DNA of 40,471 nucleotides, from positions 1-40,471 of the forward strand of contig SXPC01000193.1 of assembly GCA_005778225.1 (NCBI GenBank), given 5' to 3'. Below the pieces are notes generated by a model. It ran no database searches and was not told the DNA's origin. It saw only the letters and a program-made list of their open reading frames with translations. The position numbers were made by a program, and so were the translations under genes. Origin of the DNA: Planctomyces sp. (GTDB lineage Bacteria > Planctomycetota > Planctomycetia > Planctomycetales > Planctomycetaceae). This document shows positions 1-8,674 of the stretch, in pieces. How positions within the stretch are numbered: position 1 is the stretch's first letter; every line of letters begins with the position of its first letter.

Positions 1-1
1 C

Positions 2-430
2 CTCCAGGACGACTTCAAAACCTACGGCAAGCAGGTCATCGCCAACGCCCAGACGCTTGCCGCTGTGCTGGCCGAAGGGGGCGTTCGACTGATCTCAGGC
101 GGGACTGACAATCACCTCGTCCTGACCGACGTCACTTCCATTGGCTTGACCGGTAAGATTGCTGAAAAAGCCCTGGATCACGCGGGCATCACCGTCAACA
201 AGAACATGATTCCTTACGATCAGCGGAAGCCTCTGGATCCAAGCGGGATCCGCTTTGGAACGCCAGCTCTGACGACCCGTGGCATGAAGGAAGACGATAT
301 CCGCCAAGTCGGTGGCTGGATTCTCAAAGCCATGAAGTCAGCCGATAACAAATCTCAACTGGAAGCAGTCCGCGAAGAAATCCGCATGTTCGCTCGCAAC
401 TTCCCAGTTCCAGGCATCGAAGCCAACTGA
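2..430 (+). CDS. glyA: Serine hydroxymethyltransferase, C-terminal part (cut by window edge)
   Basis: This is the last 142 codons of a PLP enzyme that interconverts serine and glycine with tetrahydrofolate in the cytosol, feeding one-carbon metabolism. The reading frame is open from base 2, so the start lies outside the window. Recognisable SHMT C-terminal segments are SGGTDNHLVL, the stretch around TVNKNMIPYD, and SGIRFGTPALTTRGM, which precedes the final helical domain. The PLP lysine would lie upstream and cannot be checked. An intrinsic terminator follows 21 nt after the stop. The assignment is secure from the conserved C-terminal blocks. Confidence 0.96.
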   Translation, partial: LQDDFKTYGKQVIANAQTLAAVLAEGGVRLISGGTDNHLVLTDVTSIGLTGKIAEKALDHAGITVNKNMIPYDQRKPLDPSGIRFGTPALTTRGMKEDDIRQVGGWILKAMKSADNKSQLEAVREEIRMFARNFPVPGIEAN

Positions 431-451
431 ATGTCAGAGTACATGTGATCA

Positions 452-489
452 AAAGTCGGCGTCGCACAACTGTGCCACGCCGACTTTTT
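452..489 (+). terminator. Intrinsic terminator of glyA
   Basis: Arms GTCGGCGT (455-462) and ACGCCGAC (477-484) form a GC-rich stem with a 14-nt loop, followed by a run of T. Flanking A and T extend the stem, so it may also work on the minus strand. Confidence 0.8.
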
Positions 490-755
490 CTTTGGAGCAA
501 TCACAACCCGAAACGGAATCTGTTCCAAAGGTAGGGGCTCTTTGCGTCTGTCACAAAATTCGATTTCCAACGAATAAATCGATTTGTCGCGCGAATGGTT
601 CTGCTACGCGAGAGTTTCCCCTCACTCGTTGACTCCAGCAGGCAAAACTCGGGCGTTCTTCCCGAATAAAGTCCTACAGTTACCGCAACGACGTCCTGGC
701 CTTAAAAGCTGATCCTTCGTTCCTTACCTGAAACGGATTGCTTCGGATTCCCGCC
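490..755. other. Intergenic region without a recognised gene
   Basis: Together with the glyA terminator this makes a 325-nt gap between glyA and the FliL-like gene. Open frames on either strand are short and unconvincing, and no clear promoter or RNA could be picked out by eye. It presumably carries the promoter of the downstream gene. Confidence 0.4.
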
Positions 756-1238
756 ATGAGATCCCCCGACCTGTCAAATAACGATTCCTTTCTCGAGTGG
801 ATGGCGATCCTCACGCTTTCGCTACTTTTTATCGTGATGGTGTTTGTTTACCTGCCAAGTTCCTTCACTCGTAAGCCCAAAACGGATCAGCCCGCACAAG
901 GGGCTGTTGTTCACACAGAACTTCCGATTGGCGACTTCAGTGTTATGCAGCTTCCCGCAGCAGGGCAGGTCGGGTCGCAGGTCATCATCTTTGAAGCCCA
1001 TGCCCGTATTGATGGCAACGTCGAGGAAGTCGTGAGGTTCGACCAGTATCGCGTGACACACAAAGCCCGTATCGCCGAGACGGTCGATACCATCATCCGC
1101 GAAGCCACACCGGCCGATCTTCAGGATCTTTCGCTGAACCATCTGAAAGCCCGCATCAAAGACCGCCTGAATCATGTCATCGGCGAGCAGATCATCGACG
1201 AAGTGCTGATGTCCGATTACCGTTCCTTCAGCATCTGA
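756..1238 (+). CDS. FliL-like single-pass membrane protein
   Basis: The 160-aa product has a short polar N-terminus, one transmembrane segment at about residues 17-36 (rich in L, I, V and F), and a soluble C-terminal domain. The last 35 residues (LKARIKDRLNHVIGEQ, then VLMSDYRSFSI) resemble the C-terminus of FliL, where a helix with LK.RI..RLN is followed by an ILxxF-type strand. FliL associates with the flagellar basal body and stator. No flagellar genes are adjacent, although a FlgM-like peptide lies at 34950. I chose the ATG at 756 over an in-frame TTG at 738; neither has a strong ribosome binding site. The fold assignment is an inference from a weak pattern. Confidence 0.6.
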   Translation: MRSPDLSNNDSFLEWMAILTLSLLFIVMVFVYLPSSFTRKPKTDQPAQGAVVHTELPIGDFSVMQLPAAGQVGSQVIIFEAHARIDGNVEEVVRFDQYRVTHKARIAETVDTIIREATPADLQDLSLNHLKARIKDRLNHVIGEQIIDEVLMSDYRSFSI

Positions 1239-1282
1239 GTTTTCACTGATCAGAGCCGCGACCGAAAGGGAGCGCATCCGCT

Positions 1283-2128
1283 TTACTGTCTCATCTTCGC
1301 TGCAATTCCCTCGTTCAAGCTCCCCGAACGAAACCCCTTCGCATCCAGCGTCACCGTCTGAAATCCCAGCGATTTCAGACCTGTTTCAATCTCGTCCCAC
1401 AGGGCAGGGGATTGAACACGTTCCACTGCATCCAGCGGCACCTCAAGACTCGCTTCATCATTCTGAAGATGTCGGACTCTCAGGACAGTCAGGCCGGTCC
1501 GCTTCTTGAGAAACGCCTCCGCTTCATCAACCCGCGACAGCCTCTGCGGCGTCACTTCCAACCCGTAAACAATGCGACTCGAAAGACACGGCGTCGCAGG
1601 CTTATCCCAGACACTCAGTCCGAAATAACATGCCAGTTCCCGGACGTCCTGTTTACGAAGTCCCGCTTCCGCCAAAGGACTCCTCACCTCGAATTCACGA
1701 GCTGCGACCAGTCCAGGACGATGGTCACCGAGATCGTCCGCATTCGTCCCATTGAGAACGACATCAAAGTTCCGTGTTGATCGCAAACGCTCGATCGTCG
1801 AATACAGCGTCGATTTGCAGTAATAACAGCGATCAATCCCGTTCTGGCGATACCCCGGCAGGCTCGTTTCCTGCGTTTCGATCGTCACCAGCTCAATCCC
1901 GATCTCCCCCGCCAGTTTTGTGGCTGCTTCCAGTTCCCCCCTCGCTAACGACGGACTGACGGCCATCACCGCGATCGGCTCCGGCAGGGGAGGGGACAAT
2001 CGGGCTGCATCGACCGCCAGCTTCGCCACCAGCGCACTATCGACCCCGCCCGAATACGCAATCGCGGCCTGACCGTACTGACGGATCAGGTTATGCAGGC
2101 GAGCGATTTCAAACGGTGCGTCTGGCAT
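1283..2128 (-). CDS. larE: ATP-dependent sacrificial sulfur transferase LarE
   Basis: LarE adenylates the pyridinium cofactor precursor and donates sulfur from its own cysteine, building the nickel-pincer nucleotide used by lactate racemase and related enzymes. The 281-aa protein has the PP-loop motif SGGVDS (residues 26-31), a CYYCK motif (101-105), and PATPCLSSR with C181 in the place of the sacrificial cysteine. Length matches the family (about 270-280 aa). No larB, larC or larA gene is adjacent, so its partners must be elsewhere. It runs opposite to its neighbours and shares a roughly 210-nt upstream region with the cytochrome-like gene at 2342. The family call is strong; the exact cofactor role is inferred. 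Confidence 0.9.
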   Translation of the reverse strand: MPDAPFEIARLHNLIRQYGQAAIAYSGGVDSALVAKLAVDAARLSPPLPEPIAVMAVSPSLARGELEAATKLAGEIGIELVTIETQETSLPGYRQNGIDRCYYCKSTLYSTIERLRSTRNFDVVLNGTNADDLGDHRPGLVAAREFEVRSPLAEAGLRKQDVRELACYFGLSVWDKPATPCLSSRIVYGLEVTPQRLSRVDEAEAFLKKRTGLTVLRVRHLQNDEASLEVPLDAVERVQSPALWDEIETGLKSLGFQTVTLDAKGFRSGSLNEGIAAKMRQ

Positions 2129-2341
2129 CAGAATTGTCTTTTCCGTCGAACACGACGTCGATTCATGAGGTTTTCAATAGTAGCGGATCAACAGTCCCGG
2201 CGAAGCTTTGCGCAATAAGCGGTCGTGCAAGCTGCGCGGGGAACTGATAACATAGAACGATACGCAAATGGAAACCGATTGTCACGGAAAACATGCCGTG
2301 GCGATGGTGAACGAGTTTGCGATGAGCGAGGAGTCTGGACG

Positions 2342-4252
2342 ATGAACAGTTTGCGAACTGGTATCCTGATGGCATTTGTCCTGGGATTATCTGCTCTAGC
2401 TCCTTGTCTGGATTTCGCTCGTCTGACAACATCGACCGCGTTCGCACAGAACACCCCTCCCGGACGTCTGACCAAAGAACAGTCTCAAAAACTTATCGAG
2501 ATCCGCAAGTCCGCAGGCGATATCACCAGCCTGATCCGCAAGAAAGATTACGACGAGGCCGAGAAGGCGATCACGGCTGTTGAAGAATCGATCACCGCCT
2601 TCATCGCGGAAACAGGCGCCACGGACGACAACAAAATTATCGCCTCTGTCCGGTCGATGCTGACACAACAAAAGCAGATGCTCGAAAAACGAGCCGCGAT
2701 GAACGCCGACGCAGGGGAGGGGGGAGAAAAACCGACCGCCGTCAGTTTCGCCAAGGACGTCGCCCCGATCATCAACTCAAATTGTGTCAGCTGCCACGGT
2801 GCCGACAATCCGCGCGGGCGCCTCAATCTCTCGACCTTTGCCGCTTGGAAGCAGGGTGGCCAGAATGGTCGACTGCTCACCGCCCGCTCCGCTGCTCAGA
2901 GTAACCTTGTCGCCCGCATTTCCGGCGGTCAAAACCAGATGCCACGCGGTCAGGAAGCCCTCTCTGGTGCCGAGATCAAAACGATCAGCGACTGGATCAA
3001 CCAGGGAGCAACATTCGACGGCACCGACGAAACCAAACCACTTCGCACTATCGTGGAAGAGTCGATGCCCAAACTCGACATCGCCCGTCCCACGGGCGGC
3101 GAAACAGTCTCCTTCTCGAAGGATATCGCGCCATTCTTCGTCGCGATGTGTGTTCGCTGTCACAGTGGCCCCAATCCTCGTTCGGGGTTCTCGATGGAAA
3201 CCTTCGCCGACATGATTCGCGGTGACGTCCTTATTGCAGGGAACCTCGAAGAAAGCCGACTCTTCCGTTTGACAGGGGGGCTGGAAAATCCTCGCATGCC
3301 CCAGTCCGACGCCCGTCTGACTCGCAAGAACTACGAAGACCTCAAGAAGTGGATTCAGGAAGGGATCAAGTACGACGGCGGCGATCCCAATATCAAACTG
3401 GCGGATCTCGCAGCCGCCAATGCTCCGAAAGAGACACCGTTCCGCGATCTCCCTGCTGCCGAACAGCAGGCATTCCGGATCACGCGCGCCAAGGAACTGT
3501 GGAAGCAGTCACTTCGCAATGAAGCCTCCGTCGAACATACCGCAGACAACTTCTTTGCGATCGGCAATGTCTCCGAAGCCCGACTGAAAGAAATCGCCGA
3601 TCAAGCCGCTGCCGCTCAGAAGACGCTTGATGGCATCTTCGGTGCACCGGCTCAACCTATGTGGCCGGATCGACTGGGGATCATCGCGTTCAAAGACCAC
3701 TTTGGTTACAGCGAGTTCAACGTCACCGTCCAGCGTCGCGATATCCCCGCGGATATGCACGGCCACTCGCGTTCCAGCGATGATCGTCGCGAGGCCTTCG
3801 TCGTCCTGGAAGACAAGGGGCTTCCCACCTCGACTGCCCAGGAACACTCCACAAAGTTCCTCATCACGCGTCTGGTCACCGAGGCCTACATCGACCGACG
3901 TTTCCCCGGCTTGCCAGAATGGGTCAAGCAGGGGACCGGAGTCGTCGTCGCATTCCGTGATCCTGAAGCCGCCCCTTACCAGGCCGCGATGAAGCAGAAA
4001 GCCGCCTCCGCTTCGTCACTGTTCACCTCACCGGGCGACCTCCTGCGCGAGAACGCCACCGGCCCCGGCGGTGTCGCGCTGAGCTACATGATGGTCAGCG
4101 TCATCACCGACAGCCCCAAGGGCAAAGGCTTCCCGAAATTCCTCGCCGACCTGTCCCAGTCCAAAAACCTCGGCCAGTCACTCCAGGCGAACTTCGGCGT
4201 CACCCAGGACAATTTCGCTCAAGCCTGCTGGGCCAAAATCCGCGGACAGTAA
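2342..4252 (+). CDS. Exported protein with two planctomycete-type cytochrome c modules
   Basis: The 636-aa protein has a signal peptide (residues 1 to about 34, ending near TAFA) and a short coiled region. Two haem-binding modules of the planctomycete cytochrome c type follow: CVSCH at 148-152 and CVRCH at 270-274, each preceded by VSF(A/S)KD(V/I)AP. The C-terminal part, with FLITRLVTEAYID and LPEWVKQGTG, recalls peptidase-MA-like domains, but the metal-binding HExxH is not seen, so this part looks catalytically dead. It should act in the periplasm, perhaps in electron transfer or with a planctomycete surface complex. The ATG at 2342 is chosen because it follows GAGGAG at good spacing and begins a signal peptide. 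The frame stays open further upstream, to 2225. Confidence 0.85.
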   Translation: MNSLRTGILMAFVLGLSALAPCLDFARLTTSTAFAQNTPPGRLTKEQSQKLIEIRKSAGDITSLIRKKDYDEAEKAITAVEESITAFIAETGATDDNKIIASVRSMLTQQKQMLEKRAAMNADAGEGGEKPTAVSFAKDVAPIINSNCVSCHGADNPRGRLNLSTFAAWKQGGQNGRLLTARSAAQSNLVARISGGQNQMPRGQEALSGAEIKTISDWINQGATFDGTDETKPLRTIVEESMPKLDIARPTGGETVSFSKDIAPFFVAMCVRCHSGPNPRSGFSMETFADMIRGDVLIAGNLEESRLFRLTGGLENPRMPQSDARLTRKNYEDLKKWIQEGIKYDGGDPNIKLADLAAANAPKETPFRDLPAAEQQAFRITRAKELWKQSLRNEASVEHTADNFFAIGNVSEARLKEIADQAAAAQKTLDGIFGAPAQPMWPDRLGIIAFKDHFGYSEFNVTVQRRDIPADMHGHSRSSDDRREAFVVLEDKGLPTSTAQEHSTKFLITRLVTEAYIDRRFPGLPEWVKQGTGVVVAFRDPEAAPYQAAMKQKAASASSLFTSPGDLLRENATGPGGVALSYMMVSVITDSPKGKGFPKFLADLSQSKNLGQSLQANFGVTQDNFAQACWAKIRGQ

Positions 4253-4273
4253 TATCTGTCTTCGCTTCCTTCG

Positions 4274-4313
4274 TAGGGTGCTGGTGAGGCTTTGCGAACC
4301 GCACCAAATGTGG
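4274..4313. repeat. Interspersed repeat, GTAGGGTGCTGGTGAG family
   Basis: GTAGGGTGCTGGTGAG followed by GAACCGCACCAAATG. The same pair of blocks recurs at 27122-27247 (as an inverted pair) and 31773-31809, with a fragment near 39359. It looks like a MITE- or REP-type element of this genome. Confidence 0.8.
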
Positions 4314-4350
4314 ATACAACAGTCGTTTGGCCTATGAGCCTGCATCTGTC

Positions 4351-4542
4351 CCTTCTCCCCCGGGGAGAAGGTGGCGGCGCTTCGCCGACGGATGAGGGAA
4401 CTCTGCGAATTGAATAACGCCCACCCACCGTCTCTTTTCCCTTGAGGTGGAAGCAAGGAGTTCTCTCTCGCCGAGAAGGCGAGAGTGAACGACGCGGTAG
4501 TCTTCTCAGGAATGGTGCCCGAAGGGCGGATGAGGGTGAGCG
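4351..4542. repeat. Two copies of the CTTCTCCCC...GGATGAGGG repeat
   Basis: A full copy lies at 4351-4399: CCTTCTCCCCCGGGGAGAAG, then a spacer, then GGATGAGGG. A diverged copy (palindrome near 4461-4490, then CCGAAGGGCGGATGAGGG) ends at 4542. Further copies occur at 29831, 34636 and 39218. With the element at 4274, this fills most of the 433-nt gap between 4253 and the thiO start. It makes the long upstream extension of the thiO frame (from 4485) unlikely to be translated. Confidence 0.85.
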
Positions 4543-4685
4543 CTAGGCAAGCGTTCGCTCTCTTTGCTAACCAACTCAAGGCCTTCTACGATCACCCACG
4601 CCCCTGTTCCCTTGGCTTCCCCCGCCAGTCGATCTATAACCTCTTTGTACCAATATTGAAGGTGTTGGATCGCAAAGCGGGTTCT

Positions 4686-5771
4686 GTGACAACGTACGAC
4701 TGCATCATTATCGGGGGCGGGATCGTCGGACTGACGACAGCATGGGAACTCTCGCGCCGCGGACAGCGCGTTCTCATCCTCGATCGCCGAGAGATCGGCA
4801 GGGAAGCCTCCTGGGCGGCAGCGGGGATGCTGCCTCCCGTTGATATCGCTGCCCCCACTTCCGAGTTCCAGTCGCTGTTTCGCTACTCATTCGACTGCTG
4901 GAAACAAACGGGTCCCGAGGTCGCCGTGGATGCCTCGATCAATACCGGCTACCGCCAATGCGGCTCCTCTCTTTTGTATCCCGATAAGATTCACTTCCAG
5001 ACGGGCGAAAAGTTCTGGCAGTCCCATGGCTTCCAGACACATCCTCTGAGGGAACCCGCGCCGATTGAATACCCCGGATTCCATATTCACGAGCATTGCC
5101 AGGTGATGCCACGAGTTCATCTCGACGCGCTCGCCACCGCATGTCGACAACGCGGTGTCGAGATTCTCGAACACGCAGAGCTCGTTGGCTTCATCGAAGC
5201 AGGCCAGGGGAGTCAGCGACACTTTGAAGGTATCGCCACTCAAAGTGGCCATTATCGCGGCCATCAGATTCTGATCACTTCAGGCAGCTGGACCGGACAA
5301 GTCATCCATCTGGCGGGCATCCTTGCACCCACGCGCCCGATCCGCGGCCAGATCCTTTTATTGAAGCCACACCAGCCCCAGGACTTCGGCATCATTGAAA
5401 TGCACTTCCGCTATCTCGTCTCACGACTCGATGGAACAGTCCTCGTCGGCTCCACCATGGACGACGTCGGCTTTGAACACGGCGTGACAGAGCAGGGGAT
5501 TTCGACCTTAAAATCTTTCGCAGCCGAGACTCTTCCTGCGCTGAAAGAGGCAGACGTGCTCGCGACCTGGTCCGGCCTGCGCCCTTCCACTGCGGATGGC
5601 CTGCCTCTCCTCGGACGAGCCGCCAACTGCGATAACCTTTGGATCGCCTGCGGCCACTTCCGCAACGGCATCCTCCTCTCCGCCGGCACCGCAAAATTGA
5701 TGACACAAGCCATGCTAGGCGAATCAACTGATCTCGACCTCAAGCCATTTTCACCCAGCCGTCTGTCGTAG
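4686..5771 (+). CDS. thiO: Glycine oxidase ThiO-like FAD oxidoreductase
   Basis: ThiO oxidises glycine to iminoacetate (dehydroglycine), the C-N precursor of the thiazole ring in thiamine synthesis. The 361-aa product opens with a dinucleotide-binding motif (YDCIIIGGGIVGL, residues 4-16), continues with ELSRRGQRVLILDR and the EASWAAAGML motif typical of the family, and ends with a DAO-type region (TWSGLRPSTADGLPLLGR and ACGHFRNGILL). I start at GTG 4686 because it directly precedes the FAD motif and gives normal length. The frame is open back to 4485, but that DNA is repeat-derived. No thiG or thiS is adjacent. Its stop codon lies inside a MITE-like element. Glycine/D-amino-acid oxidase is the safe call and ThiO the likely one. 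Confidence 0.88.
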   Translation: MTTYDCIIIGGGIVGLTTAWELSRRGQRVLILDRREIGREASWAAAGMLPPVDIAAPTSEFQSLFRYSFDCWKQTGPEVAVDASINTGYRQCGSSLLYPDKIHFQTGEKFWQSHGFQTHPLREPAPIEYPGFHIHEHCQVMPRVHLDALATACRQRGVEILEHAELVGFIEAGQGSQRHFEGIATQSGHYRGHQILITSGSWTGQVIHLAGILAPTRPIRGQILLLKPHQPQDFGIIEMHFRYLVSRLDGTVLVGSTMDDVGFEHGVTEQGISTLKSFAAETLPALKEADVLATWSGLRPSTADGLPLLGRAANCDNLWIACGHFRNGILLSAGTAKLMTQAMLGESTDLDLKPFSPSRLS

Positions 5772-5884
5772 GGTCCGCTGTGCGGACCAACAATCGATCA
5801 TTAATCGCAGTGAAATTCACTAAGATGAGGGCGAACATCAATTGGTGAATCAACCGCATTTACGGTCCGCACAGCGGACCCTAC
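5768..5884. mobile_element. 117-bp MITE-like element with perfect 21-bp inverted termini
   Basis: The termini at 5768-5788 and 5864-5884 are perfect inverted repeats starting GTAGGGTCCGC. Each terminus is itself palindromic (GGTCCGC TGT GCGGACC). The 75-bp interior has no gene. The left end contains the TAG stop of thiO (5769-5771), and the right end stops 10 nt before dtd. It is too small to move by itself. Confidence 0.85.
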
Positions 5885-5894
5885 TGGAGACCCC

Positions 5895-6344
5895 ATGAGA
5901 GCCGTCGTGCAGCGTGTGCTTGAAGCGAGTGTCAAAGTCGATGGCGAAATCGTCGGCCAGATCGAACAGGGTCTGCTCGTCTTCCTCGGCGTCGCCACCG
6001 ACGACACGCAAACCGATGTCGTCACGCTGTCCGAAAAAATCGCAGGCCTGCGCATCTTCGAAGACGACGACGGCAAAATGAACCGCTCGGTTGTTGAGGT
6101 AAGCGGCTCGATGCTCGTCGTCAGCCAGTTCACACTGCTGGGAGATTGTCGCAAAGGCAAGCGACCCAGCTTCATCGCCGCAGCTCCTCCAGAGATGGCT
6201 GATGCGCTGTATCAACGTTTTGTCGCAGAGATCAAGGGCTATCAAATCCCCGTCCAGACCGGTCGATTTCGGGCGGATATGAAAGTTTCGCTCATCAATG
6301 ATGGCCCGGTCACGATGCTCCTGGATAGTCGGAAACTCTTTTGA
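5895..6344 (+). CDS. dtd: D-aminoacyl-tRNA deacylase
   Basis: Dtd hydrolyses D-amino acids (and glycine mischarged on tRNA-Ala) from tRNA, a cytosolic proofreading step. The 149-aa length is typical. The start [13 protein letters not shown] is a family hallmark. The catalytic motifs SQFTL (about residue 80) and NDGPVTM (near residue 135), which form the cross-subunit active site, are both present. The ATG at 5895 follows the MITE-like element by 10 nt, with GGAGA at 5886-5890 as the only ribosome-binding candidate. The assignment is secure. Confidence 0.95.
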   Translation: MRAVVQRVLEASVKVDGEIVGQIEQGLLVFLGVATDDTQTDVVTLSEKIAGLRIFEDDDGKMNRSVVEVSGSMLVVSQFTLLGDCRKGKRPSFIAAAPPEMADALYQRFVAEIKGYQIPVQTGRFRADMKVSLINDGPVTMLLDSRKLF

Positions 6345-6511
6345 GTCTTCAGTTTGAGCCCGTCGCGATGTCGAAATGACAATTTGGACTTCTCAGCCAT
6401 TGAGCCCGTCCACTATGATTCCGATTTGAAACACCTCCGCTTCCACAGGGCCAAGGATTGGCAAGCATTCGAGGTTGTTGACTGGAATGTCTTTCGACAG
6501 GGATGTTGATC

Positions 6512-7627
6512 ATGGCTTACGATGTAGTTGTTGCGGGTATTCTCCTGTTCTGTGCGTGGCGAGGAGCCAGTAAAGGCATCCTCTGGCAGTTGGCTTCCAT
6601 CGCCGGGATTGTCGTCTGTTTTGTCTTCGCTGAAACGGTCTCGATCGCCGTGTCACCGTACCTGGGAATTGATGCCCCGCTGAATCGCTGGGTCGCGATT
6701 TTCGGACTGTATGTCGTAAGCTCTCTGGTCTGTTTCGGGATCGCACGCGGCTTGCGTGGCGGGTTGGAGAAAATTTCTTTCGACGGCGTTGATCGTCACT
6801 TCGGGATGATTTTCGGAGCCATTAAAGGAGCCATCCTGGTGATGGTGGTGACCTTCTTTGCCGTCACGCTGCGTGAAGACACCCGCGAAATGGTCTTCCA
6901 CTCCAATTCCGGCTACTACATCGCGATTCTCTTCCAGAATATCGAACCCGTTCTGCCAGAAGAGCTCAACGTCATCCTGGCCGATTTCGAGAAGGAATTC
7001 CGTCCCGAAAACATCGCGGAACACAAAAAGCTGCACCCCAAAACGACAAATTCTGCTCCTGCAGCGCCTCCGTTGACCCCCAGCGGCAGCCCCTCCGGAC
7101 AATACGGAAGCATGACTCAGGTCGACCAGCTCATGTCTCAGCTCCCGAATCTGTTCGGGCCCGAGATGAACAACATGGTCAAACAGGCCGTCGCGAATAC
7201 GAAACCAGAAGATCGCGCCGAACTGATGACGAAGCTGCAAAATAGTGCTCCTGGTGTCATTCAGCAGGTGGCCTCAGAATGGCTCAATGGCAAACCTGTC
7301 TCGCAACAGACGGATGCCTATTCGCAGAAATTCGATCAACTGGCGAAAGAAATCGCGGCCATGCATTCAAAGTGGCCAGGGCAGCAGGCGGCCTATGTCG
7401 AGCAAATTGAATTGACATTGAGTTCCGTCCCCAAAGAAGTCAGTGTCGCGATTTTGGACGACTGGCACGCAGACCTCACAAATCGCAAACCAGATCCAGA
7501 TCCAAACACGACAGCAAATACACAGCTCGATCAAAGAATCGCGTATCAAATTGCACGTGCTCGCGTCGCTGTCGGCTCGCTGGATGACGAGCTCAAGAAT
7601 CGCGTGATGGGATTCCTGAAACGCTGA
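6512..7627 (+). CDS. CvpA-family membrane protein
   Basis: The 371-aa product has a CvpA-like N-terminal half with about four transmembrane segments (residues 1-120: YDVVVAGILLFCAWRGASKG, then IAGIVVCFVFAETV, then WVAIFGLYVVSSLVCFGIAR, then GMIFGAIKGAILVMVVTFF). The G-x-x-(R/K)G turn and GAIKG motif are typical. The C-terminal half is a soluble, Pro-rich then helical extension not found in short CvpA proteins. CvpA members affect colicin V production, purine-linked phenotypes and envelope stress; the biochemical role is unknown. I prefer ATG 6512 to ATG 6503 because AGGG at 6498-6502 has better spacing to it. Confidence 0.8.
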   Translation: MAYDVVVAGILLFCAWRGASKGILWQLASIAGIVVCFVFAETVSIAVSPYLGIDAPLNRWVAIFGLYVVSSLVCFGIARGLRGGLEKISFDGVDRHFGMIFGAIKGAILVMVVTFFAVTLREDTREMVFHSNSGYYIAILFQNIEPVLPEELNVILADFEKEFRPENIAEHKKLHPKTTNSAPAAPPLTPSGSPSGQYGSMTQVDQLMSQLPNLFGPEMNNMVKQAVANTKPEDRAELMTKLQNSAPGVIQQVASEWLNGKPVSQQTDAYSQKFDQLAKEIAAMHSKWPGQQAAYVEQIELTLSSVPKEVSVAILDDWHADLTNRKPDPDPNTTANTQLDQRIAYQIARARVAVGSLDDELKNRVMGFLKR

Positions 7628-7802
7628 TGCCAGTTTGCGACGGCAATTTCCAACGCACTGACTATCGACGACTTTGGACAAATGGGCCAAGGTCGTCGAC
7701 GTCGTTTTAAGAGGCTGGAAATCACTCGTCCGATCGCCCAAATCGGAGCCGAGGCAAGACGAGTAGCGATCAGGCGACAGCCTGTGATTTTCGTCACGAC
7801 AT

Positions 7803-8236
7803 CTATCGGGGCTTCATGCGGCATGTGATGCAGATCATTCCATCTTCAAATTTCGAGCGAACGGTACGACTCTCTTTGCTGGGAGCAACACCGCGATACG
7901 CAGCACAAAATTCGTCAACCGGATTCGATGGCACGAAGTCGTAATGACACAAACCGCAGGGACGCGTGACATCGTCGTGTTTATCGCAGGTCACAAACCG
8001 CCGGCGCCGCAGTTGGTCAAAGAGAATATCACAGATGAGAAGCACGACCATCGCCGAGAAGAGTCCGGAAAAAATGACCGTGTTGCTGAATGGAATATGC
8101 ACCGAATTGCTCCGCCTGAGAAAGGGAAGGTCATTCGAATGTACGCCAGAAAAATCAGGCCGCGGCCAACCAGTCCGCAAAATGCGACATTCTCGCACAG
8201 AAGCAGGATGAGCCGGTAAATCCCGGGCCATTTCAA
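7803..8236 (-). pseudogene. Small membrane protein gene, apparently frameshifted
   Basis: Two minus-strand frames together read like one protein. The frame starting at 8236 gives a membrane N-terminus (MKWPGIYRLILLLCENVAF, then GLIFLAYI). The frame ending at 7803 gives a second hydrophobic segment (VIFSGLFSAMVVLLICDILF) followed by a Cys-containing tail (CDKHDDVTRPCGLC, then ICITC) that could bind zinc. Crossing from one to the other near 8110-8125 would give a protein of about 144 aa with two membrane helices and a zinc-ribbon-like end. The gene lies immediately left of the prophage junction, with its 5' end 9 nt from the dif-like site. I do not recognise the family. It may be a decayed gene, a sequencing error, or a shorter gene in one frame. 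Confidence 0.45.
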
Positions 8237-8244
8237 ATCACGAA

Positions 8245-8272
8245 AGTAAACATAACAGACACTATGCGTATA
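8245..8272 (-). other. dif-like XerCD site, left prophage junction (attL)
   Basis: On the minus strand it reads TATACGCATAG-TGTCTG-TTATGTTTACT. Compared with the E. coli dif arms (GGTGCGCATAA / TTATGTTAAAT), 7 of 11 left-arm and 9 of 11 right-arm positions agree, including CGCATA and TTATGTT. The central hexamer plus the start of the XerD-type arm (8249-8261 on the plus strand, AACATAACAGACA) is repeated exactly at 21849-21861. Confidence 0.75.
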
Positions 8273-8275
8273 CGT

Positions 8276-8297
8276 ACACTTTGGTACTCTAAAGTGT
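8276..8297. repeat. Inverted repeat just inside the left prophage end
   Basis: ACACTTT (8276-8282) and AAAGTGT (8291-8297) are perfect 7-nt arms separated by 8 nt, 4 bases from the dif-like site. It could assist Xer recombination or bind a phage regulator. Confidence 0.5.
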
Positions 8298-8375
8298 TAC
8301 CGCAAAAATGTTTACGGCTCTCCAAGCTTGTCCCCCGCTGGGACTCGTGCTGAACACCAATCAGCATAGCACGCG

Positions 8376-8412
8376 AAAAAACCCGTCAGCCGTTTTGTCG
8401 ACTCCTGACGGG
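8376..8412 (-). terminator. Hairpin with T tract on the minus strand
   Basis: CCCGTCAG (8382-8389) pairs with CTGACGGG (8405-8412). On the minus strand the stem is followed by six T (8376-8381), the form of an intrinsic terminator that would stop leftward transcription leaving the prophage. Confidence 0.65.
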
Positions 8413-8447
8413 CTTTCATGCGATGACTGACATCATCGCAGAATAAA

Positions 8448-8477
8448 GGCCTTGCGACGTTACCAGCGTCCAAGGCC
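8448..8477. repeat. Strong stem-loop in the prophage leader region
   Basis: GGCCTTG (8448-8454) pairs with CAAGGCC (8471-8477). The inner GACG and CGTC extend the stem to 11 bp with one bulged base and a 7-nt loop. There is no T tract, so it is probably not a terminator. It could be a replication, packaging or leader structure. Confidence 0.6.
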
Positions 8478-8674
8478 GTGACAGTCACCCCTTATGTCTA
8501 GATCCAGGGCGACCGTGGAAGCATTTTCACAGACACATTACGCGCTGTCAACCGCGATCCGCTCATATGGGCAGGTCAGCGGCTATTTTCGTTTTCAGAC
8601 AAGCCTTACGACCTAGCAGCGGCCGTGAGGTTTTTTTCATGCGCTGCTGACCCCTCTTGGAAGGATTCCGAGAA

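Larger units (their letters stand above)
8298..8674. other. Non-coding left end of the prophage, with hairpins
   Basis: This stretch lies between the left junction and the first prophage gene. It holds the two hairpins listed separately (8376-8412 and 8448-8477) and a T-rich stretch near 8630. A 40-codon plus-strand frame from 8304 runs through the first hairpin and is not credible. Leader, promoter and perhaps replication signals are expected here. Confidence 0.5.

Noticed and set aside
4485-4685. N-terminal extension of thiO
   Set aside because: The DNA is a dispersed repeat, and the FAD-binding motif should lie at the very N-terminus.
8304-8426. 40-codon frame near the left prophage end
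   Set aside because: It contains a terminator hairpin, lacks a ribosome binding site and has no domain-like pattern.
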